Origin: Rossellomorea aquimaris
GTDB lineage: Bacteria > Bacillota > Bacilli > Bacillales > Bacillaceae_B
Assembly (NCBI RefSeq): GCF_003315075.1
Contig: NZ_QNRJ01000010.1
Span: forward strand, 50,002 to 114,001
Direction: 5' to 3'
DNA length: 64,000 nucleotides
How positions within the stretch are numbered: the first letter of the stretch is position 1; each line of letters opens with the position of its first letter. The notes below the pieces were generated by a model. That model ran no database searches and was not told the origin of the DNA. It saw only the letters and a list, made by a program, of their open reading frames with translations. The position numbers and the translations under genes are program-made. This document shows positions 25,142-34,182 of this stretch, one piece after another.

Positions 25142-26317
25142 TTAAGAATCTTCTGATGAAAACATATACGTTTTATGGTGGAACCTCATACTGAATACAA
25201 GTCCAAGGGCCAGCATATTCCCCATAAGAGAGCTTCCCCCATAGCTGATAAAAGGAAGGGGGATCCCGGTGATCGGAAGTAATTGAATCGTCATTCCGAT
25301 GTTCTGGAACACATGGAATGTAATCATACTGATAATACCTGCGCATACATAGGCGTTGAATGGTTCTTTCGTGTCCAAGGCCGTTTTCGTCAGATGGTAA
25401 ATTAACAAGAAGTACAAGCTGATCACGACGCTTGCGCCAATAAATCCGTATTCCTCCCCGATCACACTGAAAATAAAGTCGGTATGATTTTCCGGGATAT
25501 ATACTTCTCCATCACTGTAGCCTTTCCCGAAGATCTGCCCGGAGCCAATGGCGTTAAGGGAGTTAATTAAGTGAAATCCTTCTAATTTTGCGTAGTTATA
25601 AGGATCTAACCAAGCATAAATACGTCCAAATTGATAAGGCTTAACATTTAAATATTTTTCAAGCAGCTCAGGGGCCCAAATCACAAGTGATAGGATGATT
25701 CCCCCAAGCACTCCGATAGAAGCATATATCGGAACGATCAGCTTCCACGTAATACCTGAAACTAAGATGATTCCGGTCATTATGGCTAAAATAACAAGGG
25801 AAGTCCCTAAATCCGGCTGCTGCATAATAAAAGCAAGGGGAAGGAGAGTCGTGACCCCGATTTTCACTAACAACTGAAAATCTGTTTGCACTGTTTTACT
25901 TGGGTATAGCTCATGATGATTCGTAATGATTCGTGCCAGAGCAAGAATTAGGAACGTCTTCATAAATTCTGAAGGCTGTATCGAACCAAGCGGTCCAAGC
26001 ATGAACCAGCTTTTGGCTCCGTTTCTGTAAGGGGCGATGCTTTCCGGTGAGATGAGTAATATTAGTAGCAGGAAAATCCCTGCACCGTATATGTACCAGG
26101 CAAGTCGCTTATACTGATCGGAATCAAGGAATAAGGCTCCACCAATAATAATTCCACCTACGACATACCAAAAAGCCTGTCTTATCACAAAGTTTGTCCC
26201 ATATTGACCTGAGGTCTGGGCACTGCTTATTCCCATAGCACTGACGATAAAAAACAACATTAATAAAAAGAGAAGACCCCAATCGATCTTGTCAGCAAAT
26301 CGCTGGCGAGTTTCCAT
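25142..26317 (-). CDS. RodA/FtsW/SpoVE (SEDS) family peptidoglycan polymerase, RodA-like
   Basis: The protein of about 391 residues has ten predicted membrane spans and belongs to the SEDS family, glycosyltransferases that polymerise peptidoglycan from lipid II. Family signatures are PYRNGAKSWFMLGPLGSIQPSEFMK, QQPDLGTSLV, the large loop with YQFGRIYAWLDPYNY, and ENHTDFIFSVIGEEYGFIGA. NIGMTIQLLPITGIPLPFISYGGSSLM lies near the C-terminus. The end pattern and length fit RodA-type proteins better than SpoVE or FtsW, but the subgroup is inferred. ATG 26317 is used, with CAGGTGA eight bases upstream. It lies just upstream of the argS leader on the same strand. Confidence 0.88.
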   Translation of the reverse strand: METRQRFADKIDWGLLFLLMLFFIVSAMGISSAQTSGQYGTNFVIRQAFWYVVGGIIIGGALFLDSDQYKRLAWYIYGAGIFLLLILLISPESIAPYRNGAKSWFMLGPLGSIQPSEFMKTFLILALARIITNHHELYPSKTVQTDFQLLVKIGVTTLLPLAFIMQQPDLGTSLVILAIMTGIILVSGITWKLIVPIYASIGVLGGIILSLVIWAPELLEKYLNVKPYQFGRIYAWLDPYNYAKLEGFHLINSLNAIGSGQIFGKGYSDGEVYIPENHTDFIFSVIGEEYGFIGASVVISLYFLLIYHLTKTALDTKEPFNAYVCAGIISMITFHVFQNIGMTIQLLPITGIPLPFISYGGSSLMGNMLALGLVFSMRFHHKTYMFSSEDS

Positions 26318-26781
26318 AATCAATTCACCTGAATTTCTAAAGATTTCACATTCCTAGTCTAATAGAAATGAAGGGAAATTTCTACTCATGACCTGATAAA
26401 ATACGGAAGTTCTGACGGGATGTGACAGGCATCAAACGACATTTGTCGAAATGAAATCAATGATAAAGCCTATAGGAGTGGGATCAGACAGAGGAAGAGG
26501 GAAGAGGAATGCCATTTTTTACATAATTATGATCATTATTTGTCTTCAGAATATGAGAAGAAAGTGCTGTCGTCTAAAAACGTGACCGCGATTCTTCCAT
26601 TCCGGTGAACCTATATAGAGATAATGAAAGCCAACGGTCCTGCAATATGACTATTTTCGACAATTACCTGCGACTTTTGTCATCATTTTGAAATGAAATA
26701 GAAAAGAACAAGTACCATACATATTTGCTAAAATAGAAACTACGAGTTGTGCATCGTGTCAATCAGATGGAGGGAATGTTC
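26318..26781. other. intergenic region without a recognisable gene
   Basis: About 460 bases lie between two divergent genes. The sequence is A/T-rich and has promoter-like words for the rightward gene (TGCTAAAAT near 26728). No reading frame with a ribosome site and no repeat was seen. Confidence 0.5.
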
Positions 26782-27555
26782 TTGAAGGCAAATAATCAGG
26801 TTAAAGATATCATCTATGTTCACAAGAATACGGAACGTCAGTATGTCGTTTCCTACGGGATCAATTTCAACGAGTTTGCTTCAAATGCCCGAGAACCATT
26901 GAAGAATCTACTTCTCATAAAGCATCAGTACGAGCATGGCGCTTTTAATATACATACGCATATGGAGTATGTGGAACAGGATGAAATGAAGAAGATCATG
27001 AATGATGGGGTACAGAGCTATGGTGATTTCTGTTGGATTGACTTTGATGAAGAAGTGGGAGTCAACGAATTGAACGGTCAGGAAATCGCTGAGCTTCTTT
27101 ATATGGGACACGTCAAGCAACCCCTGAACCCTCCTTTTTATTCAAAATTGAACAATCGTTACGCGTACCTTTCCCATGATGATGGGTGGTTTAATAAGAT
27201 TTATTATCGGGAATTTGAAGACTTCTATCATATGTTAGGAGCGACGGTTTCTTCGAAATTGAGTACAGTCAAAGGCGGAAAAGGCTTATTTGGTATGAAG
27301 AAAGAGAAAGACTATCCTATCATCGGTCAGGAAGTGATTCATTCCTTTAGAGACAAATTAAAAGAAGGCATGGTCATTTCGTTGGAAAAAGCCATCCTAA
27401 CGAGAGGCAAGATAGAAATCCCTATATGGGTAATCGGTGATTATTACGATATGGACGAGATGGCGGAAGATTATAAGCAAATCCGGAAATCACCAGCAAA
27501 CGGATTATTATCCTATGATCGTAAAACGAAAAGCTGGAGTGCTTTACTTCGGTAA
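26782..27555 (+). CDS. unidentified soluble protein of about 257 residues
   Basis: The protein is soluble, with mixed charged and aromatic composition and no signal peptide. Recognisable but unassigned stretches are VHKNTERQYVVSYGINF, FNIHTHMEYVEQDEMK and KLNNRYAYLSHDDGWFNKIYY. It also has a Lys/Gly-rich loop, VKGGKGLFGMKKEKDYP. I do not know a family for it, though its steady length and strong ribosome site suggest a conserved Bacillaceae protein. The start is taken at TTG 26782, with GGAGGG seven bases upstream; ATG 26767 and 26776 overlap or follow that site too closely. It lies 24 bases before sfsA and may be co-transcribed. Confidence 0.7.
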   Translation: MKANNQVKDIIYVHKNTERQYVVSYGINFNEFASNAREPLKNLLLIKHQYEHGAFNIHTHMEYVEQDEMKKIMNDGVQSYGDFCWIDFDEEVGVNELNGQEIAELLYMGHVKQPLNPPFYSKLNNRYAYLSHDDGWFNKIYYREFEDFYHMLGATVSSKLSTVKGGKGLFGMKKEKDYPIIGQEVIHSFRDKLKEGMVISLEKAILTRGKIEIPIWVIGDYYDMDEMAEDYKQIRKSPANGLLSYDRKTKSWSALLR

Positions 27556-27579
27556 CGAGGAAAGAAGGAGCGTGAAAGC

Positions 27580-28305
27580 TTGGTTGAAATTCAGTTTCAT
27601 GACAACTTGGTTCGAGGAGTGTTTCTCGAGCGCCTCAATCGGTTTGTGCTCGAGTGTCAGCTCCCTTCAGGTTCAATAGAGAAAGTCCATTTACCTGATC
27701 CAGGCAGATTAAAAGAATTATTGGTGCGTGGAAACCCGATCTGGCTTCAGGCATCAACCGATCCTAAAAGAAAAACAAAATGGTCAGCCGTCATGACGTA
27801 TGATGCTTCTAACGGTATGTATGTGTCTTTGAATACTCAATATCCGAATCGGTTAGTGCTCGAAGCCTTACAGCTGGAAGTGCTGGAAGAGCTAAAGGAC
27901 TGGCGGTTAGAAAAAGCCGAATATACAGTAGGAAGCTCACGCTTTGACTTCTTGCTCACCCACAAACAATATGAACAAAAATTACTGCTTGAAGTAAAAA
28001 GTGTCACCATGGTAGAAGAAGGAGTAGGGAAATTTCCTGATGCCGTCACGTCAAGAGGTGCAAGGCATGTAGAGGAGCTTACACATCTTCAGGCGAAAGG
28101 AAGCTATCAAACAGCCGTCCTGTTTATTGCTCAGCGAACGGATTTGCGGGGGATCACTTCCGCTCCTGAAATTGACCCTCATTTTTCCCGGGTCATGGAA
28201 GAAGCCCAAGATCAGGGTGTCCGATTTTTTGGGAGAAGCTGTATGGTGACGCCAGAGCGAATTTCCTTAAATGGCCCTTTACCTGTATATACAAAAAAGG
28301 ATTAA
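27580..28305 (+). CDS. sfsA: DNA/RNA nuclease SfsA (sugar fermentation stimulation protein)
   Basis: The 241-residue protein matches SfsA, whose purified relatives act as nucleases, although the gene was named for sugar fermentation. Motifs are VHLPDPGRLKELL (residues 36-48), SSRFDFLL and LLEVKSVTMVEEGVGKFPD. VTSRGARHVEEL follows; the Asp/Glu/Lys set in these is the PD-(D/E)XK-type core. SFDF/SRFDF in the middle is also typical. It starts at TTG 27580, with AAGGAG nine bases upstream. A bidirectional terminator follows. Confidence 0.93.
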   Translation: MVEIQFHDNLVRGVFLERLNRFVLECQLPSGSIEKVHLPDPGRLKELLVRGNPIWLQASTDPKRKTKWSAVMTYDASNGMYVSLNTQYPNRLVLEALQLEVLEELKDWRLEKAEYTVGSSRFDFLLTHKQYEQKLLLEVKSVTMVEEGVGKFPDAVTSRGARHVEELTHLQAKGSYQTAVLFIAQRTDLRGITSAPEIDPHFSRVMEEAQDQGVRFFGRSCMVTPERISLNGPLPVYTKKD

Positions 28306-28343
28306 TCTCACTGTCATCTGAGCATGTGAAGATTAATCCTTTT
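28293..28343. terminator. bidirectional terminator between sfsA and the BsuPI gene
   Basis: A perfect 13-bp repeat, AAAAGGATTAATC (28295-28307) with GATTAATCCTTTT (28331-28343), has a 23-base loop between convergent genes. Confidence 0.8.
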
Positions 28344-28348
28344 ATGTT

Positions 28349-28840
28349 CTACTGATCCACCTGTACCTCTGTTTTAGCTTGATAGTTCTGGTCTCCTTTA
28401 GCCGTTAACCAAACGGTCAATGTATAGGTACCGCTCCCGACATTGGGGAGAACAACCTTCTGGGAAAATTCTTCACCCTGTTTCACGGTGATCTCCTGGA
28501 TTGCCTGGGTATACATCTTATTTTTTGAGTCCTTATACACTATTTCACCTTTATCGTTTCTAAGTTCAAAGTCAATGGTTTGTCCTGATGAAAAAACGAA
28601 GGTTTTCTCTTGCTCTGTTTGGTTTTTAATCGAATATACATAGACAACCTGACCGCTTCCATCTTGTTTCGTTAATGAAGGTTCCATTTCGCCTGCAACA
28701 ATCCCTTTCTGTACAGAAATATCTTCACCAGCTCCTGAGTTTTGATCCTCTTTGGATTGACTGCTGTTCTCCTCGTCAGCCGTACCGCAGCCAGCTATTC
28801 CTGCCACAAGTATTATAAATAACATGATCAATCGCTTCAT
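28349..28840 (-). CDS. BsuPI-domain lipoprotein (proteinase-inhibitor-like)
   Basis: The 163-residue lipoprotein has a signal peptide ending in lipobox VAGIAGC (Cys near residue 18). A short acidic linker and then a beta-rich BsuPI domain follow. The domain shows YSIKNQTEQEKTFVFSSGQTIDFELRNDKGEIVYKDSKNKMYTQAIQEITVKQGE, close to the intracellular proteinase inhibitor family of B. subtilis. Here it is exported and lipid-anchored, so a role against extracellular proteases or as a structural domain is only inferred. ATG 28840 has AAGGAGG upstream. Confidence 0.88.
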   Translation of the reverse strand: MKRLIMLFIILVAGIAGCGTADEENSSQSKEDQNSGAGEDISVQKGIVAGEMEPSLTKQDGSGQVVYVYSIKNQTEQEKTFVFSSGQTIDFELRNDKGEIVYKDSKNKMYTQAIQEITVKQGEEFSQKVVLPNVGSGTYTLTVWLTAKGDQNYQAKTEVQVDQ

Positions 28841-29055
28841 GCCAAATCCACCTCCTTACCGTATTAGACAGGGTTTATCCCAAAAGGTTACAAGTCTTTC
28901 CCGAATATGAGCACCATGACACATGAGGATGTGCTGAACTTGTTTCTTTCTTCCTTTACAAGGGCATAGTTTTACATATGTAAGGCAGATTACTTTTTTC
29001 TCTCTGGAGGTTCAGTACAATAGAATTATAGAAAAAGAGCAGAGGAGCAAGGTGT

Positions 29056-30288
29056 ATGAAAAAATGGTTGGCTATTATTGGTTTTATTTCCTTACTATTA
29101 GTATCTGCTTGTGGTCCTTCAAATGCAACTGATAGGGGGGAACTTCCCGATGAAGATTGGGAAACCATCACGTCTGATGCAGAATGAACGAAAGTGAATC
29201 TCTTCATGTGGGGCGGTGACGATGGGATTAACCGTTATATTGATGACGTAGTTGCTCCTATGCTGAAAGAAAAAAATAATATCGAGTTAAATCGAGTACC
29301 TTTGGATACACCGGAAATTCTGCAAAAGCTACAAACGGAGAAGCGGGCGGGCAAAGAGAAAGGAACGATTGATATCGTATGGATTAATGGAGAAAACTTT
29401 AAAAATGCAAAAGAAAATGACTTGCTTGCAGGTCCGTTTACAGATAAGTTACCAAACTTCACGAAATATTATGATACAGAAACTCAAGCATTTCAATATG
29501 ACTTCGGGACGGAAACAGAAGGATATGAGGCACCGTGGGGAAAGGTTCAATTTGTCTTCTTTTATAATAGCGAAAAAGTGAAAAATCCCCCCTCCAGCTT
29601 CGATGAATTAATAGCATTCATGAAAGAGCATCCCGGGAAATTCACCTATCCTAATCCGGCCGATTTTACCGGGAATGCATTTCTTCGACATGTTCTTTAT
29701 GCGAAATCGGACCGGGATTTAGCTCAGTCTTCATTCGACGAGGGAACAGCAGAGAAGATGGGGGAAGAGGTATGGAAAGAGCTGGATGACATGAAGCCGT
29801 TCTTGTGGCGAGAAGGAGAAACGTACCCCGCGACATTAACAGACCTTGATAAGCTATATAGCCAGGAAGAGGTTTGGATGACGATGGGATACAACGAAGC
29901 GAGAGCAGAACATTTGATCAAAGATGGGGTGTTCCCGGAAAGCACAAAGTCATTCGTATTAAACGATGTGGGATCAATCGGGAACACTCATTTCCTGGCT
30001 ATTCCATTCAATAGCCCCAACAAAGAAGGAGCGCTGGTGGCCATCAATGAACTACTCTCTCCTGAAGCTCAGTTCGAGAAAGTAAAGCCTGACTACTGGG
30101 GGGAAAGTTCACCTATTTCCTATGAAAAGCTGAATGAGGAATGGAGAAATAAATTTAAGAGCGTGAATCGGGGAGGAAGTGTACTGAAGGCATCTATACT
30201 TGAAGAGACCTATAGGGGAGAACTGGATGCGGCGTACGTGGAATGGTTAAAGGAGAACTGGATTCGTGAAGTGGCAGAGAGTCAATAA
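29056..30288 (+). pseudogene. ABC transporter substrate-binding protein (YnjB-like), interrupted by an in-frame TGA
   Basis: An ATG at 29056 (with GAGGAGCAAGG upstream) opens a lipoprotein signal, KKWLAIIGFISLLLVSACG, and runs 43 codons to TGA 29185-29187. The same frame continues without a break to 30288 with the mature protein (VNLFMWGGDDGINRYIDDVV, DIVWINGENFKNAK, EGYEAPWGKVQF). That part looks like E. coli YnjB. In homologues the stop position is an ordinary residue of the linker, so a single base change is enough. Translation might restart at GTG 29194, giving a protein without a signal peptide. It could also be a sequencing error. The downstream permease and ATPase genes are intact. Confidence 0.85.
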
Positions 30289-31129
30289 CACGTTTCTCCT
30301 CATTCCCGCCCTACTCTTTTTTATCTTCATTCCGGGGCTTGGTATCGTGCTTGCTCTACTGGAAAGCGTTAGAAGTGAAGGAACAATCACATTCGGGCAC
30401 TACGCTGATTTATTCAAAGAGAAGCGTTTTGTGACATCCTTTCTCTTCAGTTGGACTGTGACTTCCATCTCGACCATTCTATCTCTTTGTATTGGATTGG
30501 GGATTGTGAAGGCATTCTCACCTTTACTAAAGGAAACTAAACATAAACTTCTTGTATGGATTCCCATGCTGGTTCCCCATTTTGTATGGGCTTATCTCGT
30601 CTATTTGCTCTTTAATCAAAGTGGTTTTTTCTCCAATATGTTCGGAATGGCCGGTTGGATCGACGACCGAAGTCAATTCCCGATCCTGGTCCAGGACCGG
30701 AAGGGGATCGGAATCATTCTGACGTATGTCTGGAAGGAGGTACCCTTTGTTACCCTGATGCTGTTACCTGTTTACGCGACGCTTTCTAAAAGCTATAAAG
30801 AGATCGCTTCTTTACTGGGCGCGGGTCCCTATAAAGCATTTTGGGTGGCAGAATGGCCATTTATCCTTCCTGTTCTCGTGGAAACCGGAGCGATTCTGTT
30901 CGCCTTCATTTTTACAGCATTTGAAGTTCCCCGGCTTCTGGGAGTGACGTCACCGCAAATGCTGGCCATCCTTGCTTACGACTGGTTTTACAGTGGCAGC
31001 TGGAGTGACCGTCCCTTGGCTTTCGCCTCACTCGTATTAGTCGGGCTTGGCATTGGGTTCGTAATGTGGCTCCTTATTTACTTCACAAACAAGAAACGAA
31101 TGCACATGACAAAAGGGATTGGAAATTAG
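30266..31129 (+). CDS. ABC transporter permease, first of pair (YnjC-like, N half)
   Basis: The 287-residue protein has six or seven membrane spans and a binding-protein-dependent permease domain. The EAA loop appears as KEIASLLGAGPYKAFWVAEWPFILP near residues 180-205. Together with the next gene it corresponds to E. coli YnjC, which is a single fused protein there. The start is GTG 30266, ten bases after AAGGAG, and overlaps the end of the binding-protein gene by 23 bases, which implies translational coupling. The substrate is unknown. Confidence 0.85.
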   Translation: MKWQRVNNTFLLIPALLFFIFIPGLGIVLALLESVRSEGTITFGHYADLFKEKRFVTSFLFSWTVTSISTILSLCIGLGIVKAFSPLLKETKHKLLVWIPMLVPHFVWAYLVYLLFNQSGFFSNMFGMAGWIDDRSQFPILVQDRKGIGIILTYVWKEVPFVTLMLLPVYATLSKSYKEIASLLGAGPYKAFWVAEWPFILPVLVETGAILFAFIFTAFEVPRLLGVTSPQMLAILAYDWFYSGSWSDRPLAFASLVLVGLGIGFVMWLLIYFTNKKRMHMTKGIGN

Positions 31130-31139
31130 AGGTGTTCAC

Positions 31140-31937
31140 ATGAGAAAATCGTTATTTTATATCCTATCCTTCCTTCTTTTTGTATTTCCTTTTTTATTTT
31201 TATTTTATAAAAGTTTTTTCGGTGTTTGGAGATGGGGGAGTCCCGTTCCTGTTGAACCTGGTTTAAGGGCGTGGCAGGTGCTGATAAATGAGGGGGAATT
31301 CGTGGATTCGATTGGTGTCTCCATTTGGATTGCCATTGTGGTACTGGCGATCAATCTTCTGATTGGCGTTACTTCAGGAAGAGTGTTTTCATTATCGTCG
31401 TTCAGAGGGAAGTCCGTCGTGGAAGCAGTTCTTATGTTTCCGCTATTCCTCCCCGTTTTGGTGGTGGCGATCGGACTTCATATTACGTTCATACGATATG
31501 GACTGGCTGATCACTGGACCGGCGTGGCTCTCGTTCACTTAGTACCCACCATTCCGTATAGTATTAAAATGTTCAAAACAGGCTATGAGAGGATCGGCAC
31601 GAAATTAATCGAGCAATCAGCTATGCTTGGAGGCAAAGGTTTTCAACGTTTTTACCATATTGAAATGCCCTTGCTTCTTCCAAGCATTCGGAGTGTTTTG
31701 TTCCTGACGATTGTCATCAGCCTGAGTCAGTATGTACTTACAGCGATTATTGGGGGAGGGAATGTCGTGACGCTCTCGATGGTCTATTATCCTTTTACCG
31801 ATACGGCAGATGAAGCGGTGATGGCAACCTTCTCCATCGTGTTCGCCCTCATTCCCATCTTGCTTTACATCATTCTGGAAGGGTGTTTGAAATTCTTACT
31901 CCCTTATCAACATCCAAGAGGGAGGAAGAACCTTTGA
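31140..31937 (+). CDS. ABC transporter permease, second of pair (YnjC-like, C half)
   Basis: The 265-residue permease has about six spans and the cytoplasmic EAA loop IEQSAMLGGKGFQRFYHIEMPLLLP near residues 160-185. It starts at ATG 31140, with GAGGTG six bases upstream, ten bases after the previous stop. The stop codon overlaps the TTG start of the ATPase gene (TTGA). It pairs with the preceding permease to form the membrane channel. Confidence 0.86.
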   Translation: MRKSLFYILSFLLFVFPFLFLFYKSFFGVWRWGSPVPVEPGLRAWQVLINEGEFVDSIGVSIWIAIVVLAINLLIGVTSGRVFSLSSFRGKSVVEAVLMFPLFLPVLVVAIGLHITFIRYGLADHWTGVALVHLVPTIPYSIKMFKTGYERIGTKLIEQSAMLGGKGFQRFYHIEMPLLLPSIRSVLFLTIVISLSQYVLTAIIGGGNVVTLSMVYYPFTDTADEAVMATFSIVFALIPILLYIILEGCLKFLLPYQHPRGRKNL

Positions 31938-32902
31938 GTTCATTCATAGAAATTAATCAGTTAACCAAATCGTTTAAAGATAAAAAGATTTTAACCAACG
32001 TGACGTTCTCATTGAAAAAAGGGGAGATTCTTACATTGGTTGGAGCATCCGGGTCTGGTAAATCAACATTCCTTCGCATTCTATCCGGGTTAGAGTCTGC
32101 GACGGAAGGGAATACGTATATTGATGGGAACGATATCACCTCTTTAAAGCCTCAAAAACGCCCAATTGGGATGGTCTTTCAACAGCCATTATTATTCCCT
32201 CATATGAATGTCCTTGAAAATGTCATGTACGGGTTGGAAATGAAGGTAAGAAATAAAAGGGAAAACAAGAAAAAAGCCATGAACTATATTGAAAGAGTCG
32301 GCCTGGGAGAAGTGATGCATCATTATCCTTCTGAGCTTTCCGGTGGTCAGCAGCAGCGGGTATCCCTTATTCGTTCTCTGATTTTGAAGCCGAAGCTTTT
32401 GCTTTTGGACGAACCTTTCAGCAGTCTGGATTTGCAGCTGAGGAAGGAACTGAGGCAATGGGTCCGGCAGATTTTTAAAGAAGAAGAAACAACCGTCATA
32501 TTCGTCACCCATGATCGTGATGAAGCATATGAACTTGGAGATCGGGTGGCTGTTTTACAGAGCGGGAGATTCTTGCAGATAGGAACACCGGAGGATATCT
32601 ATTATCGGCCACACACCCCATTTGTGGCATCTTTCATGAGTGACGGTCTCACCCTGAATCAGAAACAATTCATTCACGCTTCCCGCATAAAGGTAAGCTG
32701 CGACGTCTCTGACTCTTCCTTGCCACGATGGAAAGGGACTGTGATCCAAAAGTTATTTGTAGCAGGGACCAATCTCTATGAAGTATGGGTGGATGAACTA
32801 AAGCAGAAGCTAAATTTACCCATTGAACTAGAGGCTTCTACTGAAGACATCTGGCTTTATGCAGAGGAAGAGAGCATCCAAACGTTTCAGAAAGAGGAAT
32901 AG
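31934..32902 (+). CDS. ABC transporter ATP-binding protein (YnjD-like, spermidine/iron-type)
   Basis: The protein of about 322 residues has Walker A GASGSGKST (near residues 34-42), Q-loop VFQQPLLFPHM, signature LSGGQQQR, Walker B LLLLDEPFSS and switch His THD. After the nucleotide domain (about 240 residues) comes an extra C-terminal domain of about 80 residues, possibly a TOBE-like regulatory domain. The start is TTG 31934, overlapping the permease stop, with GGGAGG upstream. It belongs to the YnjBCD-like importer. Confidence 0.92.
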   Translation: MSSFIEINQLTKSFKDKKILTNVTFSLKKGEILTLVGASGSGKSTFLRILSGLESATEGNTYIDGNDITSLKPQKRPIGMVFQQPLLFPHMNVLENVMYGLEMKVRNKRENKKKAMNYIERVGLGEVMHHYPSELSGGQQQRVSLIRSLILKPKLLLLDEPFSSLDLQLRKELRQWVRQIFKEEETTVIFVTHDRDEAYELGDRVAVLQSGRFLQIGTPEDIYYRPHTPFVASFMSDGLTLNQKQFIHASRIKVSCDVSDSSLPRWKGTVIQKLFVAGTNLYEVWVDELKQKLNLPIELEASTEDIWLYAEEESIQTFQKEE

Positions 32903-32914
32903 GAGGGAAGAAGA

Positions 32915-33574
32915 ATGAAGAAGAAGGAAATCGGTAAGATCCTGTTGTTCATTGCCATATTACTGCTCCTCATGTGGCTGAGCCGGAATTTTTTTCATGT
33001 AAAGCCTCATGACATCAGAGATTGGATCGTGTCTTATGGTATTTGGGCTCCCATTGTTTTTATTATCGTCTATACGATTCGTCCGCTGATTCTTTTTCCC
33101 GCTTCCATCCTCTCATTGGCTGCAGGTCTTGCTTTCGGTGCATTTGAGGGCTTTATCTACATTCTGATCGGGGCCTTAGGTGGAGCAACGGTAGCCTATT
33201 ATACTGCAAGCTTCCTTGGGGAAAAACTATTAAAAAGACCGTCTCCACGTATGATCAAGATCCGCGAGAAGATGGAGGAGAGCGGCTTCGTTTATGTATT
33301 ACTATTACGGCTCGTGCCGTTTTTGAACTTCGATCTCATCAGTTACCTTGCCGGCATGGGGAAGGTGAGATACACCCCTTTCATCATCGCTACAGCCATC
33401 GGGATTTTACCTGGTACGTTTGGGTATGTATTTCTCGGGTCAAGCTTGGTAGGGGAAGATCGAACGAATTTATATATTGCCATCGGCTTTTTCTTGATGA
33501 TGATCATCGTGCCGTTAATCTTTAAGAAAAAAATGAAGGCATGGCTGGGATTATCGAGTAAAGAGGACAAGTAA
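32915..33574 (+). CDS. TVP38/TMEM64 (VTT-domain) membrane protein
   Basis: The 219-residue protein has about five spans. Conserved VTT features are RPLILFPASILSLAAGLAFGAFEGF, GGATVAYYTASFLGEKLL, LLRLVPFLNFDLISYLAGMGKVRYTPF and GILPGTFGYVFLG. E. coli has TVP38-type genes (ydjX, ydjZ) next to ynjABCDEF, so the neighbourhood is conserved across phyla. Members of this family may move or scramble lipids; the role here is unproven. ATG 32915 has AGGAGGG upstream, 12 bases after the ATPase gene. Confidence 0.9.
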   Translation: MKKKEIGKILLFIAILLLLMWLSRNFFHVKPHDIRDWIVSYGIWAPIVFIIVYTIRPLILFPASILSLAAGLAFGAFEGFIYILIGALGGATVAYYTASFLGEKLLKRPSPRMIKIREKMEESGFVYVLLLRLVPFLNFDLISYLAGMGKVRYTPFIIATAIGILPGTFGYVFLGSSLVGEDRTNLYIAIGFFLMMIIVPLIFKKKMKAWLGLSSKEDK

Positions 33575-33588
33575 AGGATGGGGAACAC

Positions 33589-34170
33589 ATGTTAGATACG
33601 CATGCCCGTAAGTGGGTGCAGCCAAGTATAGAGGGAACAGCACGTTTATTTTTGAAAAGGGGATTTTCAGCCAATCAGGTGACGTTGATTGCTTTTATAG
33701 TAGGTTCAGCTGCAGGTCTGGTCTATTATTTAGGATTCCCGATCTTAGCCGTCCTCTTATTATGGTTATCCGGCTTTTTGGACGCGGTGGATGGTACCAT
33801 GGCCCGATTAACCAAACCATCTCCCTTCGGAACAGTCATGGATGTCACTTTTGATCGAATCGTCGAGATCAGTGTCATTCTGGGCGTTGCTTTCTTACAC
33901 CCTGAGATTATGTGGGCGCTCCTTTTACTAAGCGTATCCATCATTATTTCCATGACCATTTTCCTGACAGTCGGAGCCGTATCAGAGAAACAGGGGATGA
34001 AATCCTTTTATTATCAAGCAGGACTTGCTGAAAGGACGGAAGGATTCATTCTGTTCAGCGTCATGATGCTATTTCCGTCCATCGTCCTGTGGACCACCCT
34101 CCTTTTTTTTGCAGTGGAATTGTACACGGGCTTACAGCGATTTTCAGAAGCGAAACGATTACTTTCATAA
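33589..34170 (+). CDS. CDP-alcohol phosphatidyltransferase family protein (YnjF-like)
   Basis: The 193-residue membrane enzyme has the full family motif DAVDGTMAR...G...D...D: Asp-Ala-Val-Asp-Gly at about residues 65-69, then Gly-Thr-Val-Met-Asp and Thr-Phe-Asp. It should transfer a phosphatidyl group from a CDP-lipid to an alcohol; the acceptor is unknown. E. coli ynjF, also a CDP-alcohol phosphatidyltransferase, stands in the same cluster. ATG 33589 follows AAAGGATGGGG, 14 bases after the TVP38 gene. Confidence 0.9.
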   Translation: MLDTHARKWVQPSIEGTARLFLKRGFSANQVTLIAFIVGSAAGLVYYLGFPILAVLLLWLSGFLDAVDGTMARLTKPSPFGTVMDVTFDRIVEISVILGVAFLHPEIMWALLLLSVSIIISMTIFLTVGAVSEKQGMKSFYYQAGLAERTEGFILFSVMMLFPSIVLWTTLLFFAVELYTGLQRFSEAKRLLS

Positions 34171-34182
34171 GGAGAGATCAAG

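Noticed and set aside
29185..29187. Selenocysteine or other recoding at the TGA in the YnjB-like gene
   Set aside because: The position is in a linker after the lipobox, not a redox site, and no selenocysteine machinery is seen in the window; a mutation is simpler.
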